From Bradyrhizobium sp. SSBR45G (GTDB lineage Bacteria > Pseudomonadota > Alphaproteobacteria > Rhizobiales > Xanthobacteraceae), in contig NZ_BSCT01000021.1 of NCBI RefSeq assembly GCF_030159255.1, forward strand, positions 62,001 through 126,000: 64,000 bases of DNA, read 5' to 3'. This document shows, in pieces, positions 1 to 10,100 of the stretch; the first letter of the stretch is position 1, and every line of letters begins with the position of its first letter. A program made the position numbers and the translations under genes. Under the pieces are notes generated by a model. It was not told the DNA's origin and searched no databases. It saw nothing but the letters and a program-made list of their open reading frames with translations.

Positions 1-1169
1 GGAGGTGCCGATGGCGCACGCTCCGATGACGGAGGCTCCGTTGACGGAGGCTCGCCGAAGCTGGCGACGATGTCGTCGTCGATCGAGGTCGGCTCCGCGA
101 TGTCGAAGCCCAGGGTTCGCGAACGATTGAACTCCTCTTCCTCGATCGGATCGGGCGCTCCCATCGCGGCCGCGACCAGGTCAAGGATGGCCTCGTCCTG
201 CGCCTCCGCGGCTGCCGCATCCTCGGTCTCGCCGGGGCTCTGCTGCTCGATCTCGACCAGAGCTTCGGCAATCGAGGGCTCGGCCACGATCTCCGCCAGG
301 GCGATGGGGCTGAGTGGCATCGCGACGGCTGCGGTTTCGGGGTCCGTCGCGGGGTTTTCGACCGCCATCTCTGCGACCATGACGGCAGCCGTCGCGGCGG
401 GCGTCCCGATTGCCTCGATCGCGGCCACAGCTTCCACGAGCGGACTGTTTGCCGCCACCACGGGCGGGGCGGCCGGCTCGGGCGCCGGCTCCCGGGCGAT
501 GTCCTCCGCCATGGGCAGCGGGGCCTCGGCCATGGGGGCTGACGCTAAGGTCGATGACGGCGCGGCAGACGCCGCGGGCACGGTTTCCTCGGGCGCAAGC
601 GAGGCCGTTGCCTGTCCCTCGTCGAGCTCCTTCAGTCGCGTCTTGATGATCTCGAACGCTGCGAGCAGCGCAGCCTTCGGGTCGACGCTCGCGAGCTGGT
701 CGCAAGCGGCCTCGATCGAGGTCACCTGCGAATCGATCAGGTCGCAGATCCGGGAATCGGCGCCGATCTCGCGCCAGCGCCAGGAGATCTCCTTGATGAT
801 CCGGGTGCCCTTACGCACGGGCGCCAGGTTCTGCTCGAGCGCCATGCGGTCGACCGCAGAGGCGGCAGCGAGCGCGGCATCCTCGACCGCGGCGCGGATC
901 GCGGCCAGCGCTTCCGGCAGCGCCTTGCTGTCGGCCTGCTCGAGGTCCTGTTGCTGTTCACGTTGAGACGCCAGCGCATGCTCGATGCGCGCCACCGCGT
1001 CGAGCACCATGCTGGTGTCGGCGTTGCGGTTGCGCTTGGCGTATTCGCCGAGGAACCAGCGGCCGCGCGCCGTCTCCATGAAGGCATCGCGGATCGCCTC
1101 GTAATCGGTCTCGTTCGGCTGAGCCGCACGGGCGGATATCGGCGAGAGGGCGAAGACTTCATCGACCAT
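1..1169 (-). CDS. Hypothetical Ala/Glu-rich protein, C-terminus cut by window edge
   Basis: The minus-strand frame is open from an ATG at 1169 to the left edge, giving 389 codons without a stop. The N-terminus reads MVDEVFALSPISARAAQ, followed by a compact, probably helical region of about 190 residues (containing RGRWFLGEYAKRNRNADTSM). After that comes a low-complexity tail rich in Ala, Glu and Pro, ending in Pro-Pro-Ser/Thr-Glu repeats near the edge. No catalytic motif or membrane segment is seen. It is divergent from the MFS gene with a 75 bp spacer. I recall similar proteins annotated only as hypothetical in Bradyrhizobium. No function is assigned. The frame is supported by continuity with no stop and by the sensible N-terminal domain. 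Confidence 0.75.
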   Translation of the reverse strand, partial: MVDEVFALSPISARAAQPNETDYEAIRDAFMETARGRWFLGEYAKRNRNADTSMVLDAVARIEHALASQREQQQDLEQADSKALPEALAAIRAAVEDAALAAASAVDRMALEQNLAPVRKGTRIIKEISWRWREIGADSRICDLIDSQVTSIEAACDQLASVDPKAALLAAFEIIKTRLKELDEGQATASLAPEETVPAASAAPSSTLASAPMAEAPLPMAEDIAREPAPEPAAPPVVAANSPLVEAVAAIEAIGTPAATAAVMVAEMAVENPATDPETAAVAMPLSPIALAEIVAEPSIAEALVEIEQQSPGETEDAAAAEAQDEAILDLVAAAMGAPDPIEEEEFNRSRTLGFDIAEPTSIDDDIVASFGEPPSTEPPSSERAPSAP

Positions 1170-1244
1170 GACAGACCCATCGCGCAAATTGCTGCGCGTT
1201 GGCATAACGATCACCATGATATTGATCGAATCGCAATTGAATTG

Positions 1245-2432
1245 ATGCCACTGTCCCGACAAATCTCCACCACATCGCCGGTATTGTCGCGCCGATTCGC
1301 GGGAAGGTTGGGGCTGTTCTATGGCGCGGTGTTCGCGCTGTCGGGAACGCACCTGCCGTTTTTTCCCGTGTGGCTACGGGCGATCGGGCTGGACGCCTCC
1401 TGGATCGGCATCATCATCGCGGTTCCAGCCGTCACACGCTTCACGGTCCTGCCACTGATCACCGCGCTCGCCGAGCGCCGCCAAGCCTTGCGCGCCGCGT
1501 TGCGGCTGACGACTTTCGCAACTGCGTCGGGCTTTGCCGTTCTCGCCGTTCAACACCAGCCCTGGCTCGTCTTTGTCGTCTATGCGGGGCTGTGCAGCCT
1601 GTGGACTCCCGTCGTCCCGTTGACGGACGCCTACGCTCTTCGCGGCGTCATGAGCTATGGCCTCAACTACGGACGGTTGCGGCTGTGGGGATCAGCGGCG
1701 TTCATCGTCGGGACGCTGCTATGCGGCGGATTGGCCGACATCGTGCCCGCGCCTGAGCTGATCTGGATCATCGTCTCGGTCGCGCTGTGCGGGGCTGCGA
1801 GCAGCGTGCTTCTGCAGGGGCTGCCGCCGTTGCCGCGCAGCACGGGTCCGGTGCAGGACGGGCGCAGCCCGCTCGGCAGCCCGCGCTTCCTCTGCATCAT
1901 CGCCTCCTCGGCGCTGATCCAGGGCAGCCACGCGGCCTATTACACGTTCTCGGCGATCGAGTGGACGGCGCAGGGGCTCAGCGGGCTCACCATCGGCTGG
2001 CTCTGGAGCATGGGCGTGCTGGCCGAAATCGTGGTGTTTGCCCTGTCGCCGCGGTTCACGCTGTCGCCCGTCAGCCTGGTCATCATCGGCGCGGTCGCCG
2101 CCGTGCTGCGCTGGACGCTGACGGCCCAGGAGCCGCACGCGGCCGGCCTCGCGGCGGTCCAGATCAGCCACGGCTTCACCTTCGGGCTGACGCTGGTCGG
2201 TACGATGGGGCTTCTGGTGCGTGAGGTGCCGGCGCATCTGACGGCGCGCGGGCAGGGCTACTACGCCGCCGCCAGCGGTGTCGTCGGCTCGGCGGCGTCG
2301 ATCCTGTCGGGACCGCTCTACGCGGCTTATGGACCGGGCGTCTACTACGCGATGGCTGTGATGGCCGGCCTCGGCGGCGCGCTGATGTGGTTCGCGCGCG
2401 TCGGTCTGTCGATTCAGCCCCACAAGGCCTGA
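1245..2432 (+). CDS. MFS transporter (MFS_1-like)
   Basis: A 395-residue, very hydrophobic protein with about 11-12 predicted membrane helices, starting MPLSRQISTTSPVLSRRFAG. The opening motif (Tyr-Gly-Ala-Val-Phe-Ala, then His-Leu-Pro-Phe-Phe-Pro-Val-Trp-Leu) resembles the MFS_1-like group that includes 3-phenylpropionate permease and LacY-like carriers. The frame is open further upstream to 951, but that stretch is antisense to the neighbouring gene and does not read as protein, so the ATG at 1245 was chosen. It ends 19 bp inside the convergent epimerase gene. The substrate is unknown; the neighbouring epimerase might hint at amino-acid derivatives, but that is inference only. Confidence 0.85.
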   Translation: MPLSRQISTTSPVLSRRFAGRLGLFYGAVFALSGTHLPFFPVWLRAIGLDASWIGIIIAVPAVTRFTVLPLITALAERRQALRAALRLTTFATASGFAVLAVQHQPWLVFVVYAGLCSLWTPVVPLTDAYALRGVMSYGLNYGRLRLWGSAAFIVGTLLCGGLADIVPAPELIWIIVSVALCGAASSVLLQGLPPLPRSTGPVQDGRSPLGSPRFLCIIASSALIQGSHAAYYTFSAIEWTAQGLSGLTIGWLWSMGVLAEIVVFALSPRFTLSPVSLVIIGAVAAVLRWTLTAQEPHAAGLAAVQISHGFTFGLTLVGTMGLLVREVPAHLTARGQGYYAAASGVVGSAASILSGPLYAAYGPGVYYAMAVMAGLGGALMWFARVGLSIQPHKA

Positions 2433-3409
2433 TCGGGCGGATAAACCACGCTATCCTCGTAGTGCAGCCCGTGCGCGCAATCCTCGGCCAGCAGCAGCGG
2501 ACCGTCCAGATCGACATAGCGGGCGAGCGGCGTCAGCAGCATGGCCGGCGCCATGGAGAGCGATGTTCCGACCATGCAGCCGACCATGATGTCGAAGCCG
2601 AGCGTCCGGGCCGCGTCCGCCATGGCCAGCGCCTCGGTCAGCCCTCCGGTCTTGTCGAGCTTGATGTTGACGGCATCGTAGCGCCCGCGAAGCGGGTCGA
2701 GCGAGTTCCGGTCATGAACGCTTTCGTCGGCGCAGACCGCGATCGGGCGCGAGATGCGGCCGAGGACCTCGTCCTTGCCTGCGGGCAGGGGTTGTTCGAC
2801 CAGGGTGACACCGGCAGCGGCGCAGGCGGCGAGATTGGTTTCGAGGTTGGCCTCGGTCCAGGATTCGTTGGCATCGACGATCAGCTGCGACTGCGGCGCT
2901 GCCGTCCGCACCGCTGTGATCCGCGCCGGATCGCCGTCACCGCCGAGCTTGATCTTGAGCAGCGGACGGTGCGCCGCCTTGGCGGCGGCCTTGGCCATGA
3001 AGTCGGGCGCGCCGAGCGAGATCGTGTAGGCGGTCACGCAGGGCTGCGGCGCGCGGCGTCCGAGCAGGTCCCAGATGCGGCGGCCGCTGCGCTTGGCTGC
3101 GAGATCGAGCAGCGCGCAATCGAGCGCGTTGCGCGCGGCGCCCGGCGGCATCGCCGCCTGCAGCGCGTCGCGATCGAGGCCGGAGGCGATGGCGTCGCGC
3201 ATCGCGAGCAGGGCGCCCTGCGCGGCTTCCGGCGTCTCGCCATAACGCGGATAGGGCACGCATTCGCCGCGGCCCACGATGTCGCCGTGTCGCAGCTCCG
3301 CGATCACCGTGACGGCTTCGGCCTTCGAGCCGCGGCTGATCGTGAAGCTGCCGGCGATCGGCCAGTGGCCGATGTGAGCGTCCAGTATTGGAAAACCGTT
3401 GGAAGTCAT
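2414..3409 (-). CDS. dgcA: Dipeptide / N-acyl-amino-acid epimerase (enolase superfamily)
   Basis: A 331-residue protein of the muconate-lactonizing/Ala-Glu epimerase branch of the enolase superfamily. The visible active-site set is Lys152-Ile-Lys154 on the second strand, metal ligands Asp179 (VDANESW), Glu205 (EQP) and Asp229 (ADES), and the distal NIKLDK motif around Lys250. The family racemises the alpha carbon of dipeptides; closely related alphaproteobacterial proteins are named DgcA (N-acetyl-D-glutamate racemase). The start ATG at 3409 begins MTSNGFPILDAHIG; an upstream in-frame start would add an implausible 30 residues. No adjacent dgcN-like gene is visible, so the DgcA role is tentative and L-Ala-D/L-Glu epimerase is the main alternative. 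Confidence 0.8.
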   Translation of the reverse strand: MTSNGFPILDAHIGHWPIAGSFTISRGSKAEAVTVIAELRHGDIVGRGECVPYPRYGETPEAAQGALLAMRDAIASGLDRDALQAAMPPGAARNALDCALLDLAAKRSGRRIWDLLGRRAPQPCVTAYTISLGAPDFMAKAAAKAAHRPLLKIKLGGDGDPARITAVRTAAPQSQLIVDANESWTEANLETNLAACAAAGVTLVEQPLPAGKDEVLGRISRPIAVCADESVHDRNSLDPLRGRYDAVNIKLDKTGGLTEALAMADAARTLGFDIMVGCMVGTSLSMAPAMLLTPLARYVDLDGPLLLAEDCAHGLHYEDSVVYPPDQALWG

Positions 3410-3567
3410 TTGAAAGTCTGGCGATTTGTGAACCGGAATGAGGCGCTTGGGACTTGCGCGATGGGATCGACTATGGCTGTTGATGGGGGTCTCCGGCAAG
3501 GTGGTGGCGACGCGGTGGGATTTTTCTCGTCAAGGAGCGGATATCGGCAGCCGCAAGGTTGGTCGTC

Positions 3568-4701
3568 GTGACGGGCAGCCCTGATCTGCAACGAAGCGGC
3601 GAGGGCAATGCGCTGTCGCTGCGTGCGACGGGCGCCTGGACTGCGCGCTTTGCACCGTCGCTCGAACGGCTGGTCGCCGACGCCGAGAAGCTCGCCGGCA
3701 AGACCAAAGACGTCTCGATCGACGTCTCGCAGGTCTCCAAACTCGATACGTTCGGTGCATGGCTGATCGAGCGACTGCGCCGCAGCTTCACCACGGCAAC
3801 CGTCGAGGCCAGGATCGACGGCCTGTCGGCCAACTACGCCAGTCTGGTCGATGAGGTCCGCCGCGTCAGCATGGCGCCCGACGGCGATGCGACCACGGTG
3901 ACCATCACCGGCATGCTGGGGCAGATCGGCCTCAGCGTCGCCGGCATCTTGGGCACCGTCGCCGCGCTGATCGACATGCTCGGCGCGGTCATCGTCGCCA
4001 GCGGCCGCGTGCTCATTCACCCCCGCAGCTTCCGGCTGACCTCGACCATCCACCATCTCGAGCAGGTGTGCTGGCGCGCGGTGCCGATCGTCGTGCTGAT
4101 CACCTTCCTGATCGGCTGCATCATCGCCCAGCAGGGCATCTTCCATTTCCGCAGGTTCGGCGCCGACATCTTTGTCGTCGACATGCTCGGCGTGCTGGTG
4201 CTGCGCGAGATCGGCGTGCTGCTGGTCGCGATCATGATCGCCGGCCGCTCGGGCAGCGCCTATACGGCCGAGCTCGGCTCGATGAAGATGCGCGAGGAGA
4301 TCGATGCGCTGCGCACCATGGGCTTCGACCCGATCGAGGTCCTGATCCTGCCGCGCATGCTGGCGCTGGTGATCGCGCTGCCGATCCTGGCCTTTCTCGG
4401 CGACATCGCCGCGCTCTATGGCGGCGGGCTGGTCGCCTGGTTCTACGGCGGCGTCGATCCCGAAGCCTTCCTGCTGCGGCTGCGCGATGCGATCTCGATC
4501 GACCATTTCACCGTCGGCCTGCTCAAGGCGCCGGTCATGGCGGCCGTGATCGGGATCGTGGCCTGCGTCGAAGGCCTCGCTGTGCAGGGCAGCGCGGAAT
4601 CGCTGGGGCGCCACACCACGTCGTCGGTCGTGAAGGGCATCTTCTTCGTCATCGTGATGGACGGCGTGTTCGCGATCTTCTTCGCGGCGGTCGGGATGTG
4701 A
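3568..4701 (+). CDS. mlaE: MlaE-type lipid ABC transporter permease with N-terminal STAS-like domain
   Basis: A 377-residue protein. Residues 1-100 form a soluble STAS-like domain (DVSQVSKLDTFGAWLIERL). From about 120 onward is the MlaE permease fold, with the conserved stretch GRSGSAYTAELGSMKMREEI and later SAESLGRHTTSSVV. It should be the inner-membrane permease of a retrograde phospholipid/Mce-type transporter. The start is uncertain: GTG at 3568 has an AAGG-containing ribosome site about 9 bp upstream, while TTG at 3559 directly abuts that site. It is followed after one base by the ATPase gene and then the MCE-domain gene, the normal mlaEFD order. No mlaC-like gene is present here. Confidence 0.93.
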   Translation: MTGSPDLQRSGEGNALSLRATGAWTARFAPSLERLVADAEKLAGKTKDVSIDVSQVSKLDTFGAWLIERLRRSFTTATVEARIDGLSANYASLVDEVRRVSMAPDGDATTVTITGMLGQIGLSVAGILGTVAALIDMLGAVIVASGRVLIHPRSFRLTSTIHHLEQVCWRAVPIVVLITFLIGCIIAQQGIFHFRRFGADIFVVDMLGVLVLREIGVLLVAIMIAGRSGSAYTAELGSMKMREEIDALRTMGFDPIEVLILPRMLALVIALPILAFLGDIAALYGGGLVAWFYGGVDPEAFLLRLRDAISIDHFTVGLLKAPVMAAVIGIVACVEGLAVQGSAESLGRHTTSSVVKGIFFVIVMDGVFAIFFAAVGM

Positions 4702-4702
4702 C

Positions 4703-5473
4703 ATGACGCAGGAGATCTCCGATCCGATCATCCGCGTGCGCGACGTTACCGTGCAGTTCGGCAAGACGCGCGTGCTCGATGGCCTCGATCTCGACGTCAA
4801 GCGCGGCGAGATCCTCGGCTTCGTCGGTCCCTCCGGCGCCGGCAAGTCGGTGCTGACCCGTACCATCATCGGACTCGTGCCGAAGCTGTCGGGAAATATC
4901 GAGGTGTTCGGCGTCAATCTCGATGCCGCCGATCGGGCCGGCCGCCGCGCCGTGGAGCGGCGCTGGGGCGTGCTGTTCCAGCAGGGGGCGCTGTTCTCCT
5001 CGCTCACGGTGCGGCAGAACATCCAGTTCCCGGTGCGGGAATATCTCAAGGTCTCGCAGCGGCTGCTCGACGAGATCATGGTCGCCAAGCTGGTGATGGT
5101 CGGATTGCGGCCTGATGTTGCGGATCGTTTCCCGAGCGAGCTGTCCGGCGGCATGATCAAGCGCGTCGCGCTGGCGCGGGCCCTGGCGCTCGATCCGGAG
5201 CTCGTGTTTCTCGACGAGCCGACCTCGGGGCTCGACCCGATCGGCGCCGGCGATTTCGACGAGCTCGTGCGCACCCTGCAGCGGACTTTGGGACTGACGG
5301 TTTTCATGGTAACCCATGATCTCGACAGCCTCTACACGGCCTGCGACCGCATTGCCGTGCTTGGCAACGGCAAGATCATTGCCGCGGGATCGATGGCCGA
5401 CATGCAGGCCTCGGAGCATCCATGGCTCCGGCAGTATTTCCACGGCAAGCGTGCACGCGCCGTGATGGGGTAG
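4703..5473 (+). CDS. mlaF: MlaF-type ABC transporter ATP-binding protein
   Basis: A 256-residue ABC ATPase with Walker A GPSGAGKS at residues 42-49, a Q-loop near LFQQGALF, signature LSGGM at 147-151, Walker B ending in Asp171-Glu172 (LVFLDEPTSGLD) and the switch His205 (VTHD). The GALFSSLTV segment and methionine in the signature are typical of the MlaF/Ttg2A group. The ATG follows the mlaE stop by one base, so the two genes are almost certainly co-translated. It should power MlaE in moving phospholipid between inner and outer membrane. Confidence 0.95.
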   Translation: MTQEISDPIIRVRDVTVQFGKTRVLDGLDLDVKRGEILGFVGPSGAGKSVLTRTIIGLVPKLSGNIEVFGVNLDAADRAGRRAVERRWGVLFQQGALFSSLTVRQNIQFPVREYLKVSQRLLDEIMVAKLVMVGLRPDVADRFPSELSGGMIKRVALARALALDPELVFLDEPTSGLDPIGAGDFDELVRTLQRTLGLTVFMVTHDLDSLYTACDRIAVLGNGKIIAAGSMADMQASEHPWLRQYFHGKRARAVMG

Positions 5474-5626
5474 CGTAGAGCGCCCCGGGGATGATTTTTT
5501 GTGAGCGGGAGTGGGGACTCCCGCGACAAAGCTGATGGGGTGGGTGCCGCGGTCCGGCGCCAACCGAGAGCGCACGGGAGCGGTGGCACTGATGTCCGCC
5601 GCAATGTGCCGGTACCGGAGTTGGTA

Positions 5627-6505
5627 ATGGAAACGCGGGCGAATTACGTCCTGATCGGATCGTTCACGCTGGCGGTATTCGCCGCGGCGGTCGGGTTCGT
5701 CCTGTGGTTCCAGAGCCTGCATACCACCAAGCAGCGCAGTCCGTTGCGGGTGGTGTTCGAAGGGCCGGCCGCAGGTCTGCGCAATGGCGGCAGCGTCAAC
5801 TTCAACGGTATCCGGGTCGGCGAGGTGATCTCGGTCAAGCTCGACAATCCGCGCCGCGTGGTGGCGCTGGCGATGGTCGAGAACAATGCGCCGATCCGCA
5901 AGGACACCCTGGTCGGCCTCGAGTTCCAGGGGCTCACCGGCGTGGCCGCGATCTCGCTGAAGGGCGGCGAGGAGGCCGCGCCGCCGCCGCCGCTCGACGA
6001 GGACGGCGTGCCGTTGCTGCGCGCCGATCCGACCCGGCTGCAGGACGTCACCGAGGCGATCCGTGCGACCCTGCAGAACATCAACAAGGTGGTGGCCGAC
6101 AACCAGGAGGCCGTGAAGAACTCGATCAAGAACCTCGAGGTCTTCACCCAGTCGCTGGCGCGCAACTCCGAGCGCATCGACGGCGTCATGAGCCGCGTCG
6201 ATGGCATCATGGGCAAGGCCGACACCCTGATGCTCGGCCTCAACACGCTGGCCGGCGGCAAGGATGGCGGCGAGCTGTTCCTGACGGTGAAGTCGATCCG
6301 CGAACTCGCCGATGATTTCGACAAGCGCTCCGGCGCGCTGATGGCGGACGGACGGCGCACGCTGTCCGACATCAGCCGTGCCGTGAACAATTTCGACCGC
6401 AACCCGACCCGGGTCCTGTTCGGCGCCAGCAATTCCAGCCCGAGCAACGCCCAGGCTTCGCAGCCGGCCCCGGCACCGGCGCCCGCCGCGAGCGGACGGC
6501 GCTGA
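5627..6505 (+). CDS. mlaD: MlaD/MCE-domain lipid-binding protein
   Basis: A 292-residue protein starting METRANYVLIGSFTLAVFAA. One N-terminal membrane anchor (about residues 8-28) is followed by an MCE domain (GLRNGGSVNFNGIRVGEV ... FQGLTGVAAISLKGG, about 40-120). A helical C-terminal part runs from about 140 to 265, ending in a Pro/Ala-rich tail. This is the periplasmic substrate-binding subunit of the Mla/Mce transporter. The frame is open upstream to 5501, but homology begins at METRANY, so ATG 5627 is used. It lies 153 bp after mlaF and is probably in the same operon. Confidence 0.92.
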   Translation: METRANYVLIGSFTLAVFAAAVGFVLWFQSLHTTKQRSPLRVVFEGPAAGLRNGGSVNFNGIRVGEVISVKLDNPRRVVALAMVENNAPIRKDTLVGLEFQGLTGVAAISLKGGEEAAPPPPLDEDGVPLLRADPTRLQDVTEAIRATLQNINKVVADNQEAVKNSIKNLEVFTQSLARNSERIDGVMSRVDGIMGKADTLMLGLNTLAGGKDGGELFLTVKSIRELADDFDKRSGALMADGRRTLSDISRAVNNFDRNPTRVLFGASNSSPSNAQASQPAPAPAPAASGRR

Positions 6506-6713
6506 GGCATTCGCGAATAGCGAATGGGGAAGTAGCGAGTAGGGCGAGCAAGCCCTGCTGCACGCTGCACGCCGATGGCTGTTGGCAGAATGGTGGTTCG
6601 TCCGCTCTGACGTCTACCGGCGTAGGCATCGTGCGCGGCAGCCACGCTCTCATCAAACCACCCGGCGCACGTTCGCAATTCCGCAGCGCGCAGCTCGGAG
6701 GAGAGTTCCGCTG

Positions 6714-6855
6714 TCACCCTCCCCTGGAGGGCAGGGTCGGCTCAGATGCGCGAAGCGCATGCGAGCCGGGGGTGATCTCTCCATTTGCACCGGTTTCCTC
6801 GGCTTCACCCCACCCCGCTCGCCCGCGATCGATCCTCCCCTCCAGGGAAGGGTGA
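6714..6855. repeat. Inverted repeat pair (22-bp arms), REP-like
   Basis: Arms at 6714-6735 and 6834-6855 are inverted copies with two mismatches, and each arm is itself nearly palindromic around CCTGGAGG. Between them lies a short hairpin, ATGCGC-GAA-GCGCAT, at 6746-6760. I recall similar CCCTCCCCTGGAGGG blocks between genes in Bradyrhizobium, but this is memory and not checked. The transcript would fold into a long stem with internal branches. Confidence 0.6.
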
Positions 6856-7044
6856 GACGGAGATCGCGGCGCCTGCCGTCATCGTTGGAGACGTGGCCAC
6901 GGTCACACGGAGCAGCCGCCCAACCTCATCCCAATCATCGATTGGAGCATGATGCCTTTTCCACCGAATTGCATCACGCTTTAGCGCAGGCGTTGAGCTG
7001 GCTCGGCCGAAGCCGACGAAGCTTTCATTGCGCCCCCAAACGCG

Positions 7045-7070
7045 AAACGGAGGCCTCGCGGCCTCCGTTT
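7045..7070. terminator. Strong hairpin between convergent genes
   Basis: AAACGGAGGCC (7045-7055), loop TCGC, then GGCCTCCGTTT (7060-7070): an 11-bp perfect stem. It lies 50 bp after the stop of the minus-strand coiled-coil gene and has short T-rich flanks on both strands, so it could end transcription from either side. Confidence 0.75.
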
Positions 7071-7119
7071 GTTTGTCCATCGTTGATTGGCTACTCGGCC
7101 GTTCGCTATTCGCGCCCCG

Positions 7120-10100
7120 TTACGCCAGTCGTCCCGCGGCATGGGCGAGCAGGGTGTAGACCAGGCCCGTCTCGGAGGTCAGCTGCGCGCGCAGCGCCTG
7201 CGGGTTGCGGTCGTCGCGGGCGACCTCGTCGAGCAGCCGCTCGAACTCGGTGATGTAGCGGTCGACCGTCTGCTTGAAGGTGCGGTCGGCGCGATATTTG
7301 CGGGCGACCTCGTCGAACGCCTTCTGCCCCGCGGGCGTGTACAGCCGCTTGGAGAACGCCTTGGTCTCGCCGCGCTGATAGCGGTCCCACATCTCGGCTG
7401 CGAGCGTGCGGTCCATCAGGCGGGCGATGTCGAGCGACAGCGACTCCAGCGGGTTGCCCGGCTGCGCGGCCGGTGCGCGGCCGCGCGGCGCCTGCGGCTG
7501 AGCCTGACCGGCGGTGCTGTTGTCGGCCCGGTTGAGCAGGTCGGACAGCCAATTGTCGCTGCGCTGATCGGCGGCCGGCCCCATCGGCGGCGCCTCGACC
7601 CGGCGCGGCTGTTGCGGCTGCGGCGGCGGGGCCGGCGGCTGCATGCCGAGATCCGGCGGCGGCAGGTTGGTGACGCTGGTCGCGGCCGGCTCGCGCAGGC
7701 GCATGTCGGGACGACCGCCGACGGCTGCTGCAGCCACGACCGGAACCGGCTCTTCCTGCCGCATCACGGCGGCCGGCGGCGCCACGGCAGCGGGGCGCGA
7801 CGTGCTGACCACGTCGAGGCCGCGGCCGTGATGGGCGACGATCCGGTTGAGCTCGGCCAACGCCTCGATCTGGTCGACGATCACCTTGCGCATCTGCGCC
7901 GTGCTCTCGGCCGCCTCCTGCGGCATCTCCAGCACGCCGCGGCGCAGCTCGTTGCGCGTCGCCTCGAGCTCGCGATGCATCTCTCCCGTCATCTGCTTCA
8001 TGCTGGACACCAGCGAGGCGAACTTCTCCGCCGACTGCTTGAACATCGCATCGGCTTCCTGCGTGCTCTGCTGGTAGATCTCCTGCATCTGCGACGTGGT
8101 GAGGCGGCGTTCCTCTTCCGCATTGGAGCGGATGGCTTCGAACTGACGGCTGAGCGCGTTGGAGCCGGCGCCGGCCGTTTCCGCCACGACCCGGGCGATG
8201 TCGCGCGCCCGCTCCTCGGCGGCGGCGAGCGACTCGTCGAGCAGGGTGGTGAAGCGGGTCAGGCGCTGATCGAGATCGGCCGTGCGCAGGTCGATGGTGG
8301 TGACCAGCGATTCCAGCGTCGTCTTGCGATCGGAAATCGAGACCGTCGCATCGCGGTTGCTCTGCTCGACGATGGCTGCAGCCTCGATCAGGGCCTTGCC
8401 ATGGGCGTCGAACTGGCTGGACAGCGAATTGAGATCCTGCAGCGCCCGCGAGGTCTTCGAGTTGAAGACGTTGAGCTGGTCCTCGAGCGTCTGCGTCGCC
8501 GTTCCGTTGCGCGACGTGACGTCGTTCATCGCGGTGACGAAATCGGCCACGCGGGCGACCAGGGCACGCTCGAGCGAATTGAGGTTGTCGTGCGCGCCGG
8601 TGAGAACCTCCTGCAGCAGGATGTTGCCTTCGCGCAGACGCTCGAACAGGGCGACGGTGTCGGTGCGCAGGATCTTGCTCGTCTCCTGCATCTCGGTGAC
8701 CGCGGCGACCGAGACCTGGCGCGACTGCTCGATCGCGGCACGCGAGGCCTGCTCCAGATCCTTCAGCGACTTGGTGATCGCCGTGGTCGCGAGCTCGCCG
8801 GCGGACGTGATGGTGCGGGCGACCTCCGAGCCGTTGCCGTTGACGGTCTGGGCGAACGCCTGGCCGCGCATCTCGATCTGCTTCAAGGCGTCGGTGGTGA
8901 CGCGATCGATCTCGATCGTGAGCTGGTTGGTCTTCGAGTTGAGCGTTTCGACCAGGGTGCCGCGCTTGCCGTCGAGGATCTGCGACAGCCGCTCGCTCTG
9001 TTGCTGCACATAGGTGACGATCTCGTCGGTCTTGCCGGTCATGGCCGAGCCGAACGAGTTGCCGGCCGCGAGCACGGAGCGCTCGATCTCGGTCGAGGTC
9101 GATTTCACGCGGGTCGAGACCTCGTTGGAGGCCGCGACCAGCGCGCTCTGGGCGCTCAGCGCGCTGCTCTGGATCGCATCCGTGGTGTTGGCTGCGACCG
9201 TGTTGATCGACCGTTCGATCTCCGTCGAGATCGCCTTGAGCTGGCCCGCCGTATCGGTCGAGGTCGCCGTCAAGACGCTCTGCGCCTCGCGCGCGCCGGC
9301 GACGATCACGGCGACCGTCTCGGTCGTGGTGGTGGTCAGCACCGCCTGGGCTTCGCGGGCGCTGCCGACCAGGCTGGCCGAGGTGTCGGCCGACGTTGCC
9401 GTCAGCGACATCTGGGCCTGGCGGGCGCTGTTGAGGATCGAGGTCGCCGTATCGGCGCCCACGGACGACAGGGTCCGCTCGACGTCGACAGCGAGCGACT
9501 TGACCTGCTCGGCCGCGTCGGTCGAGGCCGAGATCAGCTTGGACTGCACCTCGCGGGCGCTGTCGATGATCACCGTGGCCGTGGTGGTGCCGACGGCGGC
9601 CAGCGTCCGCTCGACGTCGATCGCCAGCGACTTGACGTGGTCGGCAGCCTCGCTCGAGGCGGTCACAAGTTTGGACTGTGCGTCGCGCGCGCTGCCGACG
9701 ATGGTTGCGGCGGTGTTGGTGCCGACCGCGGCGAGCGTGCGCTCCACGTCGGCCGCCAGCGACTTGACGTGGTTGGCTGCCTCCGACGACGCGCCGATCA
9801 GCGTGCTCTGGGCCTCGCGGGCGCCGCTGGTGATGGTCTCCGCGGTGGTGGTCCCCGCGATCGAGAGCGAGCGCTGCACATCCACCGTGAGCGCCTTGAC
9901 CTGATCCGCGGCCTCCTGCGAAGCGGCGAGCAGGGCGCTCTGGGCCTCGCGTGCACCGGCCGTGATGGTCTCGGAGGTCTCGGTACCGGCGTCGGTCAGC
10001 GAGCGCTGCACGTCGGCGGCGAGCGACTTCACGTGCTCGGCGGCGTTGGAGGACGCCGACACCAGCGTGTTCTGAACCTCGCGGGCGCCGGCGAGGATCG

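Larger units (their letters stand above)
6512..7114. repeat. Non-coding spacer bounded by a 13-bp perfect inverted repeat
   Basis: The 614 bp gap between mlaD and the convergent large coiled-coil gene contains no convincing gene. CGCGAATAGCGAA at 6512-6524 recurs inverted at 7102-7114. A related GTAGCGAGTAG / CTACTCG pair lies next to the arms. Inside are a second, longer inverted repeat (6714-6855) and a terminator hairpin (7045-7070). The whole looks like an accumulation of dispersed intergenic repeats, not a mobile element, because no transposase is present. Confidence 0.6.

Noticed and set aside
3406..5307. A 633-codon minus-strand frame opposite mlaE/mlaF
   Set aside because: Lacks any family motif, is Arg/His/Asp-rich as antisense frames are, and both plus-strand genes are firmly identified.
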